Position numbers and translations under genes: made by a program | Shown: positions 16,070-25,036 of the stretch, piece by piece | Position numbering within the stretch: position 1 is the stretch's first letter | Layout of the letters: each line of letters begins with the position of its first letter | DNA from: Affinundibacterium seohonense | Lineage (GTDB): Bacteria; Pseudomonadota; Gammaproteobacteria; Burkholderiales; Burkholderiaceae_D | Reading direction: 5' to 3' | Length of the DNA stretch: 50,903 bases | Assembly (NCBI RefSeq): GCF_014284305.1 | Contig: NZ_JACOFW010000028.1 | Coordinates: 1-50,903, forward strand | The notes under the pieces: model-generated | The model's input: only the letters and a program-made list of their open reading frames with translations | Database searches by the model: none | What the model was told of the DNA's origin: nothing

Positions 16070-17305
16070 ATGAAACACGAAGAATACGATGTCATGAATG
16101 TTGAAGGTGGAAGCCACGTAAAGATGTGGACCAAAGGCGTTCCTGTTGAAGATGCTGCAAAAAAACAATTGACCAATACGGCAAAAATGCCTTTCATTTA
16201 CAAACATATTGCCGTGATGCCGGATGTGCATTTGGGTAAAGGGTCGACCATTGGTAGTGTGATACCGACGCTCGGTGCCATTATTCCTGCAGCAGTGGGT
16301 GTCGATATCGGATGTGGAATGATGGCCGCCAAAACCACGTTGACTGCCAATGATTTGCCAGATAACCTCGGACCATTAAGAAGCGCAATTGAACGTGCCA
16401 TCCCGCATGGAATGTCGCCGAAAACCAGAGGATTTAAAGGGCGTGATAAAGGATCATGGGAGACGCCTCCAACGCCTGTCGATGCAGCTTGGTTGCAACT
16501 AAAAGATGAGTTCGATCTGGTATGCCTTAAGACGCCGAAGTTAAAGAACACCAATAACTACCGCCATTTGGGAACTTTGGGATCAGGTAACCATTTTATT
16601 GAGATCTGCCTGGATGAATTGAATTTTGTTTGGTTTATGTTGCACTCAGGATCAAGAGGTGTGGGGAATGCGATCGGAACCCATTTTATTGAACTGGCGA
16701 AGCAAGATATGCGTACACATTTTATCAATTTGCCTGATCAGGATTTGGCGTACCTGCCAGAGGGTACAAATCATTACGATGACTATGTGGAAGCCGTGTC
16801 ATGGGCACAAAAGTTTGCGCGAATGAATCGCGAAGTGATGATGCAAAATTTGGTTGCCGCTGTGAGAACGATCATCACCAAACCATTTCAGACGCATGTT
16901 GAGGCAGTGAATTGTCATCATAACTATGTGCAGAAAGAACACCACTTCGGTAAAGATGTGTTGATTACGCGCAAAGGTGCGGTATCGGCGAAAGCAGGTG
17001 AACTTGGGATCATTCCAGGATCAATGGGTGCCAAGAGTTTCATTGTTCGCGGTAAAGGGAATGCTGATAGCTTCCATAGCTGTAGTCATGGTGCCGGTCG
17101 CACTATGAGTCGTACCCAAGCCAAGAAGCAGTTCACGATTGCTGATCAGGTCAAAGCGACCGAAGGTGTGGAATGTCGTAAAGATGCTGATGTGATTGAT
17201 GAGATCCCAATGGCATACAAAGATATCGATGCCGTGATGGTGGCGCAGCGAGATTTGGTTGAAGTTGTGCATACATTAAAACAGATCGTCTGCGTGAAAG
17301 GGTAA
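16070..17305 (+). CDS. rtcB: RtcB, GTP-dependent 3'-phosphate RNA ligase
   Basis: A 411-residue RtcB (E. coli 408). The enzyme joins RNA 3'-phosphate or 2',3'-cyclic phosphate ends to 5'-OH ends through a GMP-histidine intermediate with Mn2+. Visible motifs are MPDVHLGKGSTIGSVIPT and GVDIGCGMM (metal ligands), GTLGSGNHFIEI, LHSGSRGVG, NCHHNYVQKE, and SHGAGRTMSR with the guanylated histidine at about 339. All conserved motifs are intact. It lies in the operon after the Y-RNA cluster, so the ligase and RNA chaperone would be made together when RtcR senses cleaved RNA. The ribosome site is weak (GAGAATAAT). Confidence 0.96.
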   Translation: MKHEEYDVMNVEGGSHVKMWTKGVPVEDAAKKQLTNTAKMPFIYKHIAVMPDVHLGKGSTIGSVIPTLGAIIPAAVGVDIGCGMMAAKTTLTANDLPDNLGPLRSAIERAIPHGMSPKTRGFKGRDKGSWETPPTPVDAAWLQLKDEFDLVCLKTPKLKNTNNYRHLGTLGSGNHFIEICLDELNFVWFMLHSGSRGVGNAIGTHFIELAKQDMRTHFINLPDQDLAYLPEGTNHYDDYVEAVSWAQKFARMNREVMMQNLVAAVRTIITKPFQTHVEAVNCHHNYVQKEHHFGKDVLITRKGAVSAKAGELGIIPGSMGAKSFIVRGKGNADSFHSCSHGAGRTMSRTQAKKQFTIADQVKATEGVECRKDADVIDEIPMAYKDIDAVMVAQRDLVEVVHTLKQIVCVKG

Positions 17306-17321
17306 ACGATGCTTTGCGTAC

Positions 17322-17346
17322 TCCCAAGGCACAATAATCCTTGGGA
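17322..17346 (+). other. Hairpin in the rtcB-rtcA spacer
   Basis: TCCCAAGG (17322-17329) and CCTTGGGA (17339-17346) form a perfect 8-bp stem with a 9-nt loop. No T-tract follows, so a processing or stability element is more likely than a terminator. Confidence 0.5.
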
Positions 17347-17391
17347 ATCCTCGCAAAAAATTGGATAAGAATAAAAAAGAGAGAAACAAAA

Positions 17392-18426
17392 ATGATAGAA
17401 ATTGATGGTGCTTCAGGTGAAGGTGGTGGGCAGATTTTACGATCATCGCTCACTCTTTCCATGATTACTGGTCAACCATTTCGGATGACTAATATCAGAG
17501 CGAATCGGCCTAAACCAGGATTGATGCGTCAACATCTAGTGGCCGTGCAAGCAGCGGCACAAATCTGCGATGGCGAAATCGCCTCTGCAGCAGTTGGAGC
17601 GCAAACACTCGAATTTAGACCTGGAAAAATTAAGGGCGGCGAATATCAATTCGCAATTGGGACAGCGGGCAGCTGCACTTTGGTATTACAAACTTTGATA
17701 CCTGCCTTACTGTACGCCGACGGCCCATCAACCATCCATATTACAGGCGGGACGCACAATATGATGGCGCCACCAGCCCATTTCTTGCAACGCTCGTATG
17801 GCCGTGTGTTGGCAGATATGGGGGCAACGCTGGATATCGAACTCCAGCGATTTGGATTCTATCCAGCGGGTGGCGGAGAAATTCAGGCACGTATAACGCC
17901 ATGTGCAAAACTCAATGTGATTGAACTGATGGAGTCAGGTGAGCGTATTACTGGGTATGCAGAAAGTTTTATCGCCGGTGTTCCCGTCAGCGTCGCCAAT
18001 CGTGAATTGGAATGTGTAGGGGCAGGAATGGGCTGGAATGAATCTCAGCTTTTCGTGCGCGGTCTTTCCAACGATCAAGGCCCAGGCAATGCTTTATTGA
18101 TGACGCTAGAGCAGCGGAATGTGATTAACGTTTTCAGCGAGTTTGGCGAAAAAATGGTGCGTTCTGAAACAGTTGCTAGAAACTTGCTTACGCAGGTGCG
18201 ACGCTTCATTATTTCTGGTGCCACTGTTGGAGAACATCTAGCAGATCAAATTATGCTGCCGTTCGCTTTGGCAGGTGGCGGGCGCTTTACAACCAATACA
18301 GTGACACAGCATGCAAAGACAAATGCAGCGGTTATCGGACAATTTTTGCCAGTTGATATTTCCTTTGACAAAAAGGATTCGTATTACGTTTGTAGTGTTC
18401 AACAAAAATCCGACTTACTAGGTTGA
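17392..18426 (+). CDS. rtcA: RtcA, RNA 3'-terminal phosphate cyclase
   Basis: The start at 17392 (MIEIDGASGEGGGQILRSSL) is chosen because every family member begins this way; the frame opening at 17341 adds a spurious leader. It gives 344 residues (E. coli 338). RtcA converts RNA 3'-phosphate to 2',3'-cyclic phosphate with ATP through an adenylated histidine. Motifs: GEGGGQILR at about 9-17, RPKPGLMRQHL, GTAGSCTLVLQTLIPAL, HNMMAPP, EHLADQIMLPFALAGGG, and TVTQHAKTNAAVIGQFLP with the probable nucleophile histidine at about 306. Last gene of the operon; no clear terminator follows. Confidence 0.95.
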   Translation: MIEIDGASGEGGGQILRSSLTLSMITGQPFRMTNIRANRPKPGLMRQHLVAVQAAAQICDGEIASAAVGAQTLEFRPGKIKGGEYQFAIGTAGSCTLVLQTLIPALLYADGPSTIHITGGTHNMMAPPAHFLQRSYGRVLADMGATLDIELQRFGFYPAGGGEIQARITPCAKLNVIELMESGERITGYAESFIAGVPVSVANRELECVGAGMGWNESQLFVRGLSNDQGPGNALLMTLEQRNVINVFSEFGEKMVRSETVARNLLTQVRRFIISGATVGEHLADQIMLPFALAGGGRFTTNTVTQHAKTNAAVIGQFLPVDISFDKKDSYYVCSVQQKSDLLG

Positions 18427-18526
18427 TTTTTGATAAAACGATAAAGCGAATCCCGTTGAAATAGAGATTTGTATATTTATCCGATTCAATACTTTCTCGA
18501 TGTCGTTTCAAACGCCTAATTGGTAT

Positions 18527-20365
18527 TTATTTCATAGAAGCCGTGCCATCTCCATATTGATCCACAGCAGGATCTAGATTCTCCGGTGAATGGAGTATCG
18601 TGGGTCCTCTGGAGCATGCTTGGCGCGTTAGGTGGTGCGTCAATCCTTCTGATTGAACTGCAGGTGGAATTGTTGCATGCATTTCGCTTAGTAATTCTTC
18701 TGCCGCTTGTACGATCCATTCAACAGTACGGTACTTCGGAGAAACGATCTGAATGTTTTGCGAGTCTGTTTGATCGAAGAAGCCATGTTGCAGTTTATGT
18801 CTGACATAGGAAAGCGCTGTAATTCCAGGGATGGTACGTTTTTCCAAATAGGCCTGTTTGTCCTCTTCATCATATCGGACTACGCTATCTGGAAATTCGT
18901 ACCCTTCTTCTTCGAGCAAGGCTTCACAAACGATATTTGCCAATAAAGGCCGAGCATCTTCATGTCCGACCTCAAAAAGCAGTATTTTCTTTAGCTTCTT
19001 CAATTCCTTTTGTTGTTCTGTATCTGTCTTTTGGATTGCGATACGCGGGAAGTACTCGTGAATGAACTGATTGGACGTTTTCATCAGTTCGACTCTGGTC
19101 AAATTTGGATGATTCTGTAAAAAACGATCATCCATATCCATCATCTTCCACGCATGATTGAGATCGTGAATAAGGAACTCAAGGGGAGATTGCCAGAATT
19201 CGTCGACGTACACTGGTTCGGTTGATACACCAATAAAATAGACAGGCGTACCGCGGATTTTCATGAGATCGGTCGCAGAAATATTATCAAAGGTAGGAAT
19301 AACGATAACTTCCGGAAGCCGACGCATAAGTTCTTCATAGCGGTACCAATATTTTTTTTGAAAATGGGTGCTGAGGTTTTTCTCTGTACGACATGCCACA
19401 TCAAAAAAGCCCACGGCTTCAAATAGGATACGTACTGTCGAGGCATAGGGACACATCGCGCCATTTTGTATCGTTATATGGTGGAGTTTGTGTGACAACT
19501 GATCGCGCATAGAGGCAAGCGCTGGATTCTTCTGGCAATTTTCTTCGATGGACGCAATCATCATCTGACTACGGAAATATTCAACGACCGGTAAGAGTTC
19601 TAAGATGGATGTATCTAAACTATCGTTATTTTTCCGGAAACGCACCCGAATTTCCTCATACATGTTCACGGGATTTTTTACCCATTCCCGAATCCATTCA
19701 TGATGGGATATGCCTTGGGTTTTCGTGAAATTCTTTGCAATGAGTGCCGCAGCGATTTGTTTGTGGTGACCGAAAGCAAACGAGCCCTCCTTCGCATAGG
19801 GCGTCGTAATGACACTTTCAGGAAGCCACCTTCCTTCAACCTCTTCGGGATCAGCAATCTCAACGAGGAAACCGACGGTGTCGACAATATGGCGGGGATC
19901 AGATGGAACTGCAATGTCTTTAAGGTGATCTCGATAGGCGTGAGAAATCGTCCTATCCATGTAGATGCGTGCTTCATTTCCAGCTTCGCTTCTCACAAAA
20001 TAGTATTTGCGTCCTTCGACTTCACAAATACCGTATTCGGGATTTACAGCACCTAATACCTTGCCGCCTGCAACTCGAAGTGCTGCAAATATATTGCCTG
20101 GAATACCGAGTTCGTTTTGCTCATCATCGTCCCGCACCAAACCGCCCGGCAGTGACATTCCTAGGGGGAAAGTACTTCGATCCAACGTCAAGAATTGTCG
20201 ATGTCCATGCTCGAATATAGCGCTAATAATGATCGAATATTTGCTAACGCCATTTTCTCTTGAAAGGCTTACTGTATATAGGTTTCCTTTAATTCTGTTC
20301 GTCAGATTTGGAGTAGTATTCTCGCAACACGAGATGATCATTTTGCGCGAATATTCTGCTAACAT
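18527..20365 (-). CDS. Large protein of unknown function, N-terminus replaced by transposon sequence
   Basis: The native part runs from 20201 to 18527 (about 558 residues). The first ~54 residues of the 612-residue frame come from the left end of the transposon at 20202 (the IFEHGHR segment is the transposon tip read backwards). I do not recognise the family. The start of the native part (SLPGGLVRDDDEQ...AALRVAGGKVLGAVN) faintly recalls a Nudix layout, without a proper Nudix box. A centre segment FLIHDLNHAWKMMDMDD (HDxxH) could bind metal, and EVGHED, then LLEEEGYEF, follow. It converges with rtcA. The gene is probably inactivated, although a chimeric protein is possible. Confidence 0.6.
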   Translation of the reverse strand: MLAEYSRKMIISCCENTTPNLTNRIKGNLYTVSLSRENGVSKYSIIISAIFEHGHRQFLTLDRSTFPLGMSLPGGLVRDDDEQNELGIPGNIFAALRVAGGKVLGAVNPEYGICEVEGRKYYFVRSEAGNEARIYMDRTISHAYRDHLKDIAVPSDPRHIVDTVGFLVEIADPEEVEGRWLPESVITTPYAKEGSFAFGHHKQIAAALIAKNFTKTQGISHHEWIREWVKNPVNMYEEIRVRFRKNNDSLDTSILELLPVVEYFRSQMMIASIEENCQKNPALASMRDQLSHKLHHITIQNGAMCPYASTVRILFEAVGFFDVACRTEKNLSTHFQKKYWYRYEELMRRLPEVIVIPTFDNISATDLMKIRGTPVYFIGVSTEPVYVDEFWQSPLEFLIHDLNHAWKMMDMDDRFLQNHPNLTRVELMKTSNQFIHEYFPRIAIQKTDTEQQKELKKLKKILLFEVGHEDARPLLANIVCEALLEEEGYEFPDSVVRYDEEDKQAYLEKRTIPGITALSYVRHKLQHGFFDQTDSQNIQIVSPKYRTVEWIVQAAEELLSEMHATIPPAVQSEGLTHHLTRQACSRGPTILHSPENLDPAVDQYGDGTASMK

Positions 20366-20392
20366 CCAGAAAATGATCCAATACCCTGCTAA
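20212..20392 (+). repeat. Transposase-binding repeats in the left end
   Basis: Four related 15-bp sites, consensus CGAATATNNNGCTAA, lie in one orientation: 20212-20226, 20233-20247, 20348-20362 and a weaker CCAATACCCTGCTAA at 20378-20392. Two inverted counterparts are in the right end (TTAGCAGATATTCG at 24090-24103, TTAGCACGATATTCG at 24110-24124). Asymmetric multiple sites are expected of TnsB/TniA ends. Confidence 0.75.
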
Positions 20393-20413
20393 TAAATTCT
20401 ACGGAATTTTCAC

Positions 20414-22090
20414 ATGGTGCAGCGCAAAATCAACCACTCGAAAGTGATCTCTTCTACACAGGGATCGCTCAGTGATATTGAGCCTAAAAAATGGGAACGG
20501 ATTGCGTTGATTGACGCGCTTGTTCGGCCGACACTGGAACAGGAATTTGGGAAAATTCAGGCGCAAGAAATCGCAGCAAGACTTCAAATTCACTGGACAA
20601 CAGTGTATCGATATCGCCGGCGCTTATTGGATCTAGATCTTGCTTCTGCCGTGGTTGGTCGATCACCGGGATTCCCCACCGGTTCCACACGTTTGTCGGT
20701 AGCGCAAAAATCTATTGTTGATCAAGTAATTGAACGTCTATCTAGGAAGTTGAAAAAAATTCGCGTCGTTGATGTCTGTGACGAGGTCGCGCGACGCTGC
20801 CGAATCGATGGTATTTTGATGCCATCTCGCAGTTCTATTGACCGATGTCTGCGCCGCACGGTGCCCACACTTGTTATTCGGCGCAATGAAGAAACGGATC
20901 GTCAAATCACCGCGGCTGCGGGCAACTATTCGGTTAGTAAGGCGCTTGATGTAGTGCAAATCGATCACACGAAGTGCGATATTGACGTTGTTGATAATTT
21001 ATATCGCCTTCCTATCGGACGGCCTTGGTTATCAGTGGCGATGGATATAGCGACCCGTGCAATTGTGGCGATTCTTGTCACCTTTGAGCCGCCTAGTGCT
21101 ACGACCGTTGGTTTACTAATTAGTCGAATTGCTCACGACAAATCAACGTGGATCAAGTCACTTGGACTAGAAATAGATTGGCCCATGGCAGGTCTACCAC
21201 GTAGTCTTCACTTGGACAATGCCACAGAGTTCCATAGTAAAGCGTTATCTCGAGGATGCACCCAATTCGGTATTGAACTTATTTATCGTCCGATTGGACG
21301 ACCGCAATTCGGAGGTCATATTGAACGCGTCATTGGCACCTTGATGAATAAACTTAAGAGTCTTCCTGGTGCCACTGGCCATTCAGTGAAAAACCGTAAG
21401 CACTTCGCTCCAGAGAAAACCGCAGCATTAACGCTAAGTGAATTTGAACTTTGGCTCGCGCTTGAAATTGGTGAACGTTACCATCACACCGAGCACCATG
21501 GCCTTAAAGGAGGTACACCTTATGCCGCTTGGCAGGTTGCTGCACCTCTTGTGCGTCCAGTAAAACGGCCTAATGAAGTTTTTATTGCCTTTTTGCCTGC
21601 CATACGCCGTACTTTGCAGCGCAGCGGTATCTTGTTTAACCATATCCGTTATTGGAACCCTATCTTGACTCCATGGTTGGCACAAAAGACTGCTGTAACA
21701 GCACATTACGACCCGGCGAACTTATCAGTGTTGCATGTGGAGCTGCCTGATAAATCGATCATTACAGTCGGTTATGCCGATTTGCGCCACCCAGCTGTCG
21801 CACTGTGGGAAGTTGTGGCGACCTTGAAACATCTTCGTACTATTAATCGCGAAACCATCAATGAGGCGCGATTATTTAAAGCAATAAATGCACAACGCGC
21901 GATTATCGATGGAGCATTGAGTAAAACGCGAGCAGCGAGAAAGGCCACGGCAAGAAAGCAATCAGAACAAAGTTCTCGATCCAGTTTATCCGTGGAAAAC
22001 AACGATAAGAAAAACGGAGTTAAAACGAGTGTCGATTACGGTACGCAAGCGCCAGATTATGCAGCAGAGTTATGGTCACACTTAAAGTGA
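20414..22090 (+). CDS. tniA: TniA/TnsB-type DDE transposase
   Basis: A 558-residue transposase, close to Tn5053/Tn402 TniA (559). N-terminal helix-turn-helix regions (EIAARLQIHWTTVYRYRRRL), then the integrase core with VQIDHTKCD (first Asp, about 183), LHLDNATEFHS (second Asp, about 268) and PQFGGHIERVIGTL (Glu, about 303), spaced as in DDE(35) enzymes. A Mu-type C-terminal beta-barrel (GILFNHIRYWNPIL) and a basic tail follow. It cuts and joins the element ends with TniB and TniQ. The left-end repeats lie directly upstream. Confidence 0.93.
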   Translation: MVQRKINHSKVISSTQGSLSDIEPKKWERIALIDALVRPTLEQEFGKIQAQEIAARLQIHWTTVYRYRRRLLDLDLASAVVGRSPGFPTGSTRLSVAQKSIVDQVIERLSRKLKKIRVVDVCDEVARRCRIDGILMPSRSSIDRCLRRTVPTLVIRRNEETDRQITAAAGNYSVSKALDVVQIDHTKCDIDVVDNLYRLPIGRPWLSVAMDIATRAIVAILVTFEPPSATTVGLLISRIAHDKSTWIKSLGLEIDWPMAGLPRSLHLDNATEFHSKALSRGCTQFGIELIYRPIGRPQFGGHIERVIGTLMNKLKSLPGATGHSVKNRKHFAPEKTAALTLSEFELWLALEIGERYHHTEHHGLKGGTPYAAWQVAAPLVRPVKRPNEVFIAFLPAIRRTLQRSGILFNHIRYWNPILTPWLAQKTAVTAHYDPANLSVLHVELPDKSIITVGYADLRHPAVALWEVVATLKHLRTINRETINEARLFKAINAQRAIIDGALSKTRAARKATARKQSEQSSRSSLSVENNDKKNGVKTSVDYGTQAPDYAAELWSHLK

Positions 22091-22113
22091 CAGAGTTGAA
22101 TTAGGGATAAATT

Positions 22114-22989
22114 GTGGGCGATTTTAAGCACCTTCTTGAAAGTATGCGACCGATCGCAGCGCAAGACAGCGATGCCAGAATAGCGCATTTGCGGCTTGAC
22201 CGATGGATTGATTATCCACGCGCAGCCCACGTCCTAAAAATCCTCAGCGAGATGTTTGATACTCCACAGCGCAAACGCATGCCATGTTTATTGCTTCACG
22301 GTGACTCAGGCATGGGAAAGAGCATGATCATCGAGAAATTCAAACGAACGCATCCTCCAATTTACGATCGAAGTTCTGGTGTAGAGTATCATCCGCTGAT
22401 TGTGATGGAAATGCCGGCCGTTCCGTCCCAGCGTCGCTTCTATGCCGAATTACTGCAAGTCGTAAACGCGCCCTACGCTCCTTCTGCACGCATTGATGCA
22501 CTCGAGTTCACGACACTTAAAGTCATGCAAGCGATTCAACCACGCCTGTTGATCGTTGACGAGATTCATAATTTGCTAGCGGGTTCACCGCGTGAACAGC
22601 GCGGCGCGCTTAACCTTCTTAAATTTTTATCGAACCAGCTCAATTGCTGTGTCGTCATCGCTGGGACAGCGGATGCGGTATTAGCGTTGCAGAGCGATGA
22701 CCAAATGGTGAGTCGGTTCCGCCGATTCGAACTTGCGCGATGGCGTGAGAGTGATGAATTTCGAGGGTTCGTCCAAGCCTTCGAAAAAACGATACCAATT
22801 CGAGAAAGGTCTGGTCTTGGTGATCAGCCAATGGTGCAGGCTTTGCTTGAAGCTAGTGGTGGTTTAACATGGCTCGTCGCCGATGTTTTGACCAATGCAG
22901 CACGTCTAGCAATTCGCTCTGGGAAGGAACGTATAACGGTCGATCTGATTCGAGCAGCTGCGCTTTCTTTTGAAAGCTCCGCAATGTAA
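22114..22989 (+). CDS. tniB: TniB/TnsC-type AAA+ ATPase
   Basis: A 291-residue protein with a GTG start, 23 bp after tniA. Walker A LLHGDSGMGKSMI at about 62-74, Walker B LLIVDEIHNLLAG at about 146-158, and a sensor segment CCVVIAGTADAVLAL. Such ATPases form filaments on target DNA, link the transposase to TniQ and give target immunity. Length agrees with TniB (about 300) rather than with Tn7 TnsC (about 555), placing the system nearer to Tn5053/Tn402. Confidence 0.9.
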   Translation: MGDFKHLLESMRPIAAQDSDARIAHLRLDRWIDYPRAAHVLKILSEMFDTPQRKRMPCLLLHGDSGMGKSMIIEKFKRTHPPIYDRSSGVEYHPLIVMEMPAVPSQRRFYAELLQVVNAPYAPSARIDALEFTTLKVMQAIQPRLLIVDEIHNLLAGSPREQRGALNLLKFLSNQLNCCVVIAGTADAVLALQSDDQMVSRFRRFELARWRESDEFRGFVQAFEKTIPIRERSGLGDQPMVQALLEASGGLTWLVADVLTNAARLAIRSGKERITVDLIRAAALSFESSAM

Positions 22990-22994
22990 TCAAT

Positions 22995-24113
22995 ATGGAG
23001 TTCACGCCAAAACCTCTACCCGTTGTCGTCATGCCGTTGGAAGATGAATGCCTAGGAAGTTGGATTGGCCGCCTTGGAGCATACTATGGCATCTCGGTTT
23101 CTACGCTGCTAAAAACTATTCATTTACCTCTACCTTGTAATTATCTAAAAAACTGGTTATTACTTAGGCCAATAAATTTGTCTGATGCGCTTACTATTGC
23201 AAAAGCATGTCGTCACTCAAAGGAATCGATTGCCTCAATGGTACCTTCAACAGGCCATATTTTGCATTACTGCGAACTCGGAATTTGTGTGCATTGTCTT
23301 GCCGAAGATCATGCGAATGGGCGACCTATATATTGGCGACGTAAATGGCTTGACGCTGTGAGCGTGGTTTGCGATCAACATGAAAGTTGCCTTATACCGA
23401 TAGAGAGTAATATTTTCCGTTGTTACAACAATTGGACAGGTATTGAGACACAATTACTAAAGGCCACCGAACGCGTATTGCGTGACCAGGAAACTAATAA
23501 AATTCTCGACAGCTTTGATAAAACCTCGCCATTTTTGCAATGGTTGTTTTGCGACGAATTGGCACAGCAGATTGCTGGATCGAGATATCGGCTTGATGTG
23601 GTGTCTGCACGGCAAGTAGCGAGCGATCTGCTTGATGCTCTTCTTTACGTGAACCCAGCGGAACAACGTTCTTCTGCACTCCATGAATATGCATGGTATT
23701 TGAAAATACCATTCGACAATCAACAGCTGTCGATTCATATCAGGTCAAATCACGTAATGAGTTTGAGCCGCGTTCAATCGCTCGAAGTGCGCGCGTTTGC
23801 TATAGCAGTCACGGATGCAATAATGTTTTCGAGAGTCCGATGGGGTTCGCCTCAAGCTACGGAAAATTTGACTGAAACAAGTTCCTTTTGGACGAGTTCG
23901 CTTTGGGCATTTCTGCCAAAATGCAGTGTCGAATTATTGTCCTTACGCGCTCAAAATTGGCCATCACATTACACGCAAACGTGCTGGCCAGAACTCCGTG
24001 GTATGGAAAAAATCGCTATGTCGCAGAGCAGCAAAAAAACTCTTCGTTCAATGATTATCCAAGAAAACGCTCTTGTCATTAAATCAAAATTAGCAGATAT
24101 TCGATCAAATTAG
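22995..24113 (+). CDS. tniQ: TniQ-family target-selection protein
   Basis: A 372-residue protein starting five bases after tniB. The N-terminal TniQ domain is clear (MPLEDECLGSWIGRLGAYYG) and the zinc-binding knuckle reads CELGICVHCLAED, then CDQHESCL (about 91-133). TniQ proteins direct insertion to a chosen site or to an RNA- or DNA-binding partner. No CRISPR genes or TnsD/TnsE are nearby, and the target rule cannot be read from sequence. Its stop lies within the right-end binding repeats. Confidence 0.9.
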   Translation: MEFTPKPLPVVVMPLEDECLGSWIGRLGAYYGISVSTLLKTIHLPLPCNYLKNWLLLRPINLSDALTIAKACRHSKESIASMVPSTGHILHYCELGICVHCLAEDHANGRPIYWRRKWLDAVSVVCDQHESCLIPIESNIFRCYNNWTGIETQLLKATERVLRDQETNKILDSFDKTSPFLQWLFCDELAQQIAGSRYRLDVVSARQVASDLLDALLYVNPAEQRSSALHEYAWYLKIPFDNQQLSIHIRSNHVMSLSRVQSLEVRAFAIAVTDAIMFSRVRWGSPQATENLTETSSFWTSSLWAFLPKCSVELLSLRAQNWPSHYTQTCWPELRGMEKIAMSQSSKKTLRSMIIQENALVIKSKLADIRSN

Positions 24114-24134
24114 CACGATATTCGCGCATGGACA

Positions 24135-24542
24135 TCCATGCTCGAATATCGCGCTAACAATGATCGAATATTTGATAACGCCATTTTCTCTTGAAAGGCT
24201 TACTGTATAAAGGTTTCCTCTAATTCTTTTCGTCAGATTTGAAGTAATATTCTTGCGACATGAGTTGGTCAGTTTGCGCGAATATTCTTCTAATATCCAA
24301 AAAATGATCTAATACCCCGCTAATAAATTCCACGGAATTTTCACATGGTGCTGCGCAAAAGAATCCACTCGAATTTACGACCAAGCGTGCTCGCCGGAAC
24401 GCATTAGTAAGGAATAAATCGCTATGCTGCAGAGTAGCAAAGGTAGTTCATCTTGCACTCGCTATCCGCGAAAATGCTCTTGTTGTTAAATCAAAGTTAG
24501 CAAATATTCGATCAAATTAGCACGATATTCACGCATGGACAT
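24135..24542 (+). mobile_element. Internally deleted (MITE-like) derivative of a TniABQ transposon
   Basis: Bases 24135 to about 24380 repeat the left end of the complete element (20204 to about 20447), including all binding repeats and the tniA start. Bases from about 24380 to 24542 repeat its right end from the last part of tniQ (about 23960 to 24134). The whole middle is absent. Both halves differ from the neighbour at many positions, so it is a diverged relative. It lacks the first two bases (TG) of its left tip. Confidence 0.85.
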
Positions 24543-24780
24543 CTGTACTATCGACCTTCATTTGCATCAAATGCCGCAAGGTCTTTGCCATCTGTTCGTT
24601 CGACTCGGTGAGCAAGTCCAGTTGTCTTTGCATCCTGCCTAACTGCGCATTGTCTTGCTTACCGCCTTCGAAATACACGCGCTTAATGTGGGTGCTCTTG
24701 GCCGTTTCGCCACAAGTTTTCATACGAAATTCGAGCGCTTCTAGTTCTTGCTCATTAAAAAATAAATTGATATTGGGCAT
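24529..24780 (-). CDS. MobC-like mobilisation protein, 3' end cut by the transposon derivative
   Basis: The frame encodes 83 residues, of which about 79 are native; the last few (VHA) come from the tip of the MITE-like element ending at 24542. The opening MPNINLFFNEQELEALEFRM and THIKRVYFEGGKQDN resemble small ribbon-helix-helix MobC-type relaxosome proteins of plasmids and integrative elements. A ribosome site AAAGGAAA precedes the ATG. No relaxase gene is present. Family assignment is tentative. Confidence 0.5.
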   Translation of the reverse strand: MPNINLFFNEQELEALEFRMKTCGETAKSTHIKRVYFEGGKQDNAQLGRMQRQLDLLTESNEQMAKTLRHLMQMKVDSTDVHA

Positions 24781-25036
24781 GCTATATATTTCCTTTCATT
24801 TTCGTTTAAAAATCATATACTTACCATCACGATGTTTTATGTATTTTTATTTTACTCGGAAATGTTTTAGGTGCAAGCCTATATTTCATGCGGGTCTTGG
24901 GCACATTTCTAATGTGCGTATGGTGTATGTTAAATTCGGACGATTAAATCACCCAAAAACGCCGTTTTTTTGTTGCACATCAAGCCACAATATCAGCGTT
25001 CAAGAGCGTATCCACTCATGCTTTTAACCAGCAAAA
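24781..25036. other. AT-rich intergenic stretch beside the MobC-like gene
   Basis: About 250 bp without a gene. It contains CAAAAAC-GCC-GTTTTT (about 24955-24970), a weak AT hairpin. Its position next to a MobC-like gene would suit an old transfer origin, but no nic site is recognised. Confidence 0.25.

Larger units (their letters stand above)
20202..24134 (+). mobile_element. TniA-TniB-TniQ transposon (3933 bp)
   Basis: The left tip TGTCCATGCTCGAATAT (20202-20218) and the right tip (reverse complement of ATATTCGCGCATGGACA, 24118-24134) are inverted repeats beginning 5'-TGT and ending ACA-3', as in Tn7/Tn5053 relatives. Inside lie three collinear genes tniA, tniB and tniQ and no cargo or resolvase. 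Left flank GTCGA is not repeated at the right, where another element begins at once. It splits the gene at 18527. Confidence 0.88.

Noticed and set aside
19700..20447. Overlapping plus-strand frames of 118 and 146 codons antisense to the truncated gene
   Set aside because: They cross the transposon boundary and show no domain; the minus-strand frame has protein-like content.
20202..24134. A CRISPR-associated transposon
   Set aside because: No cas genes and no repeat-spacer array; only TniA, TniB and TniQ are present, with TniB of the short Tn5053/Tn402 type.
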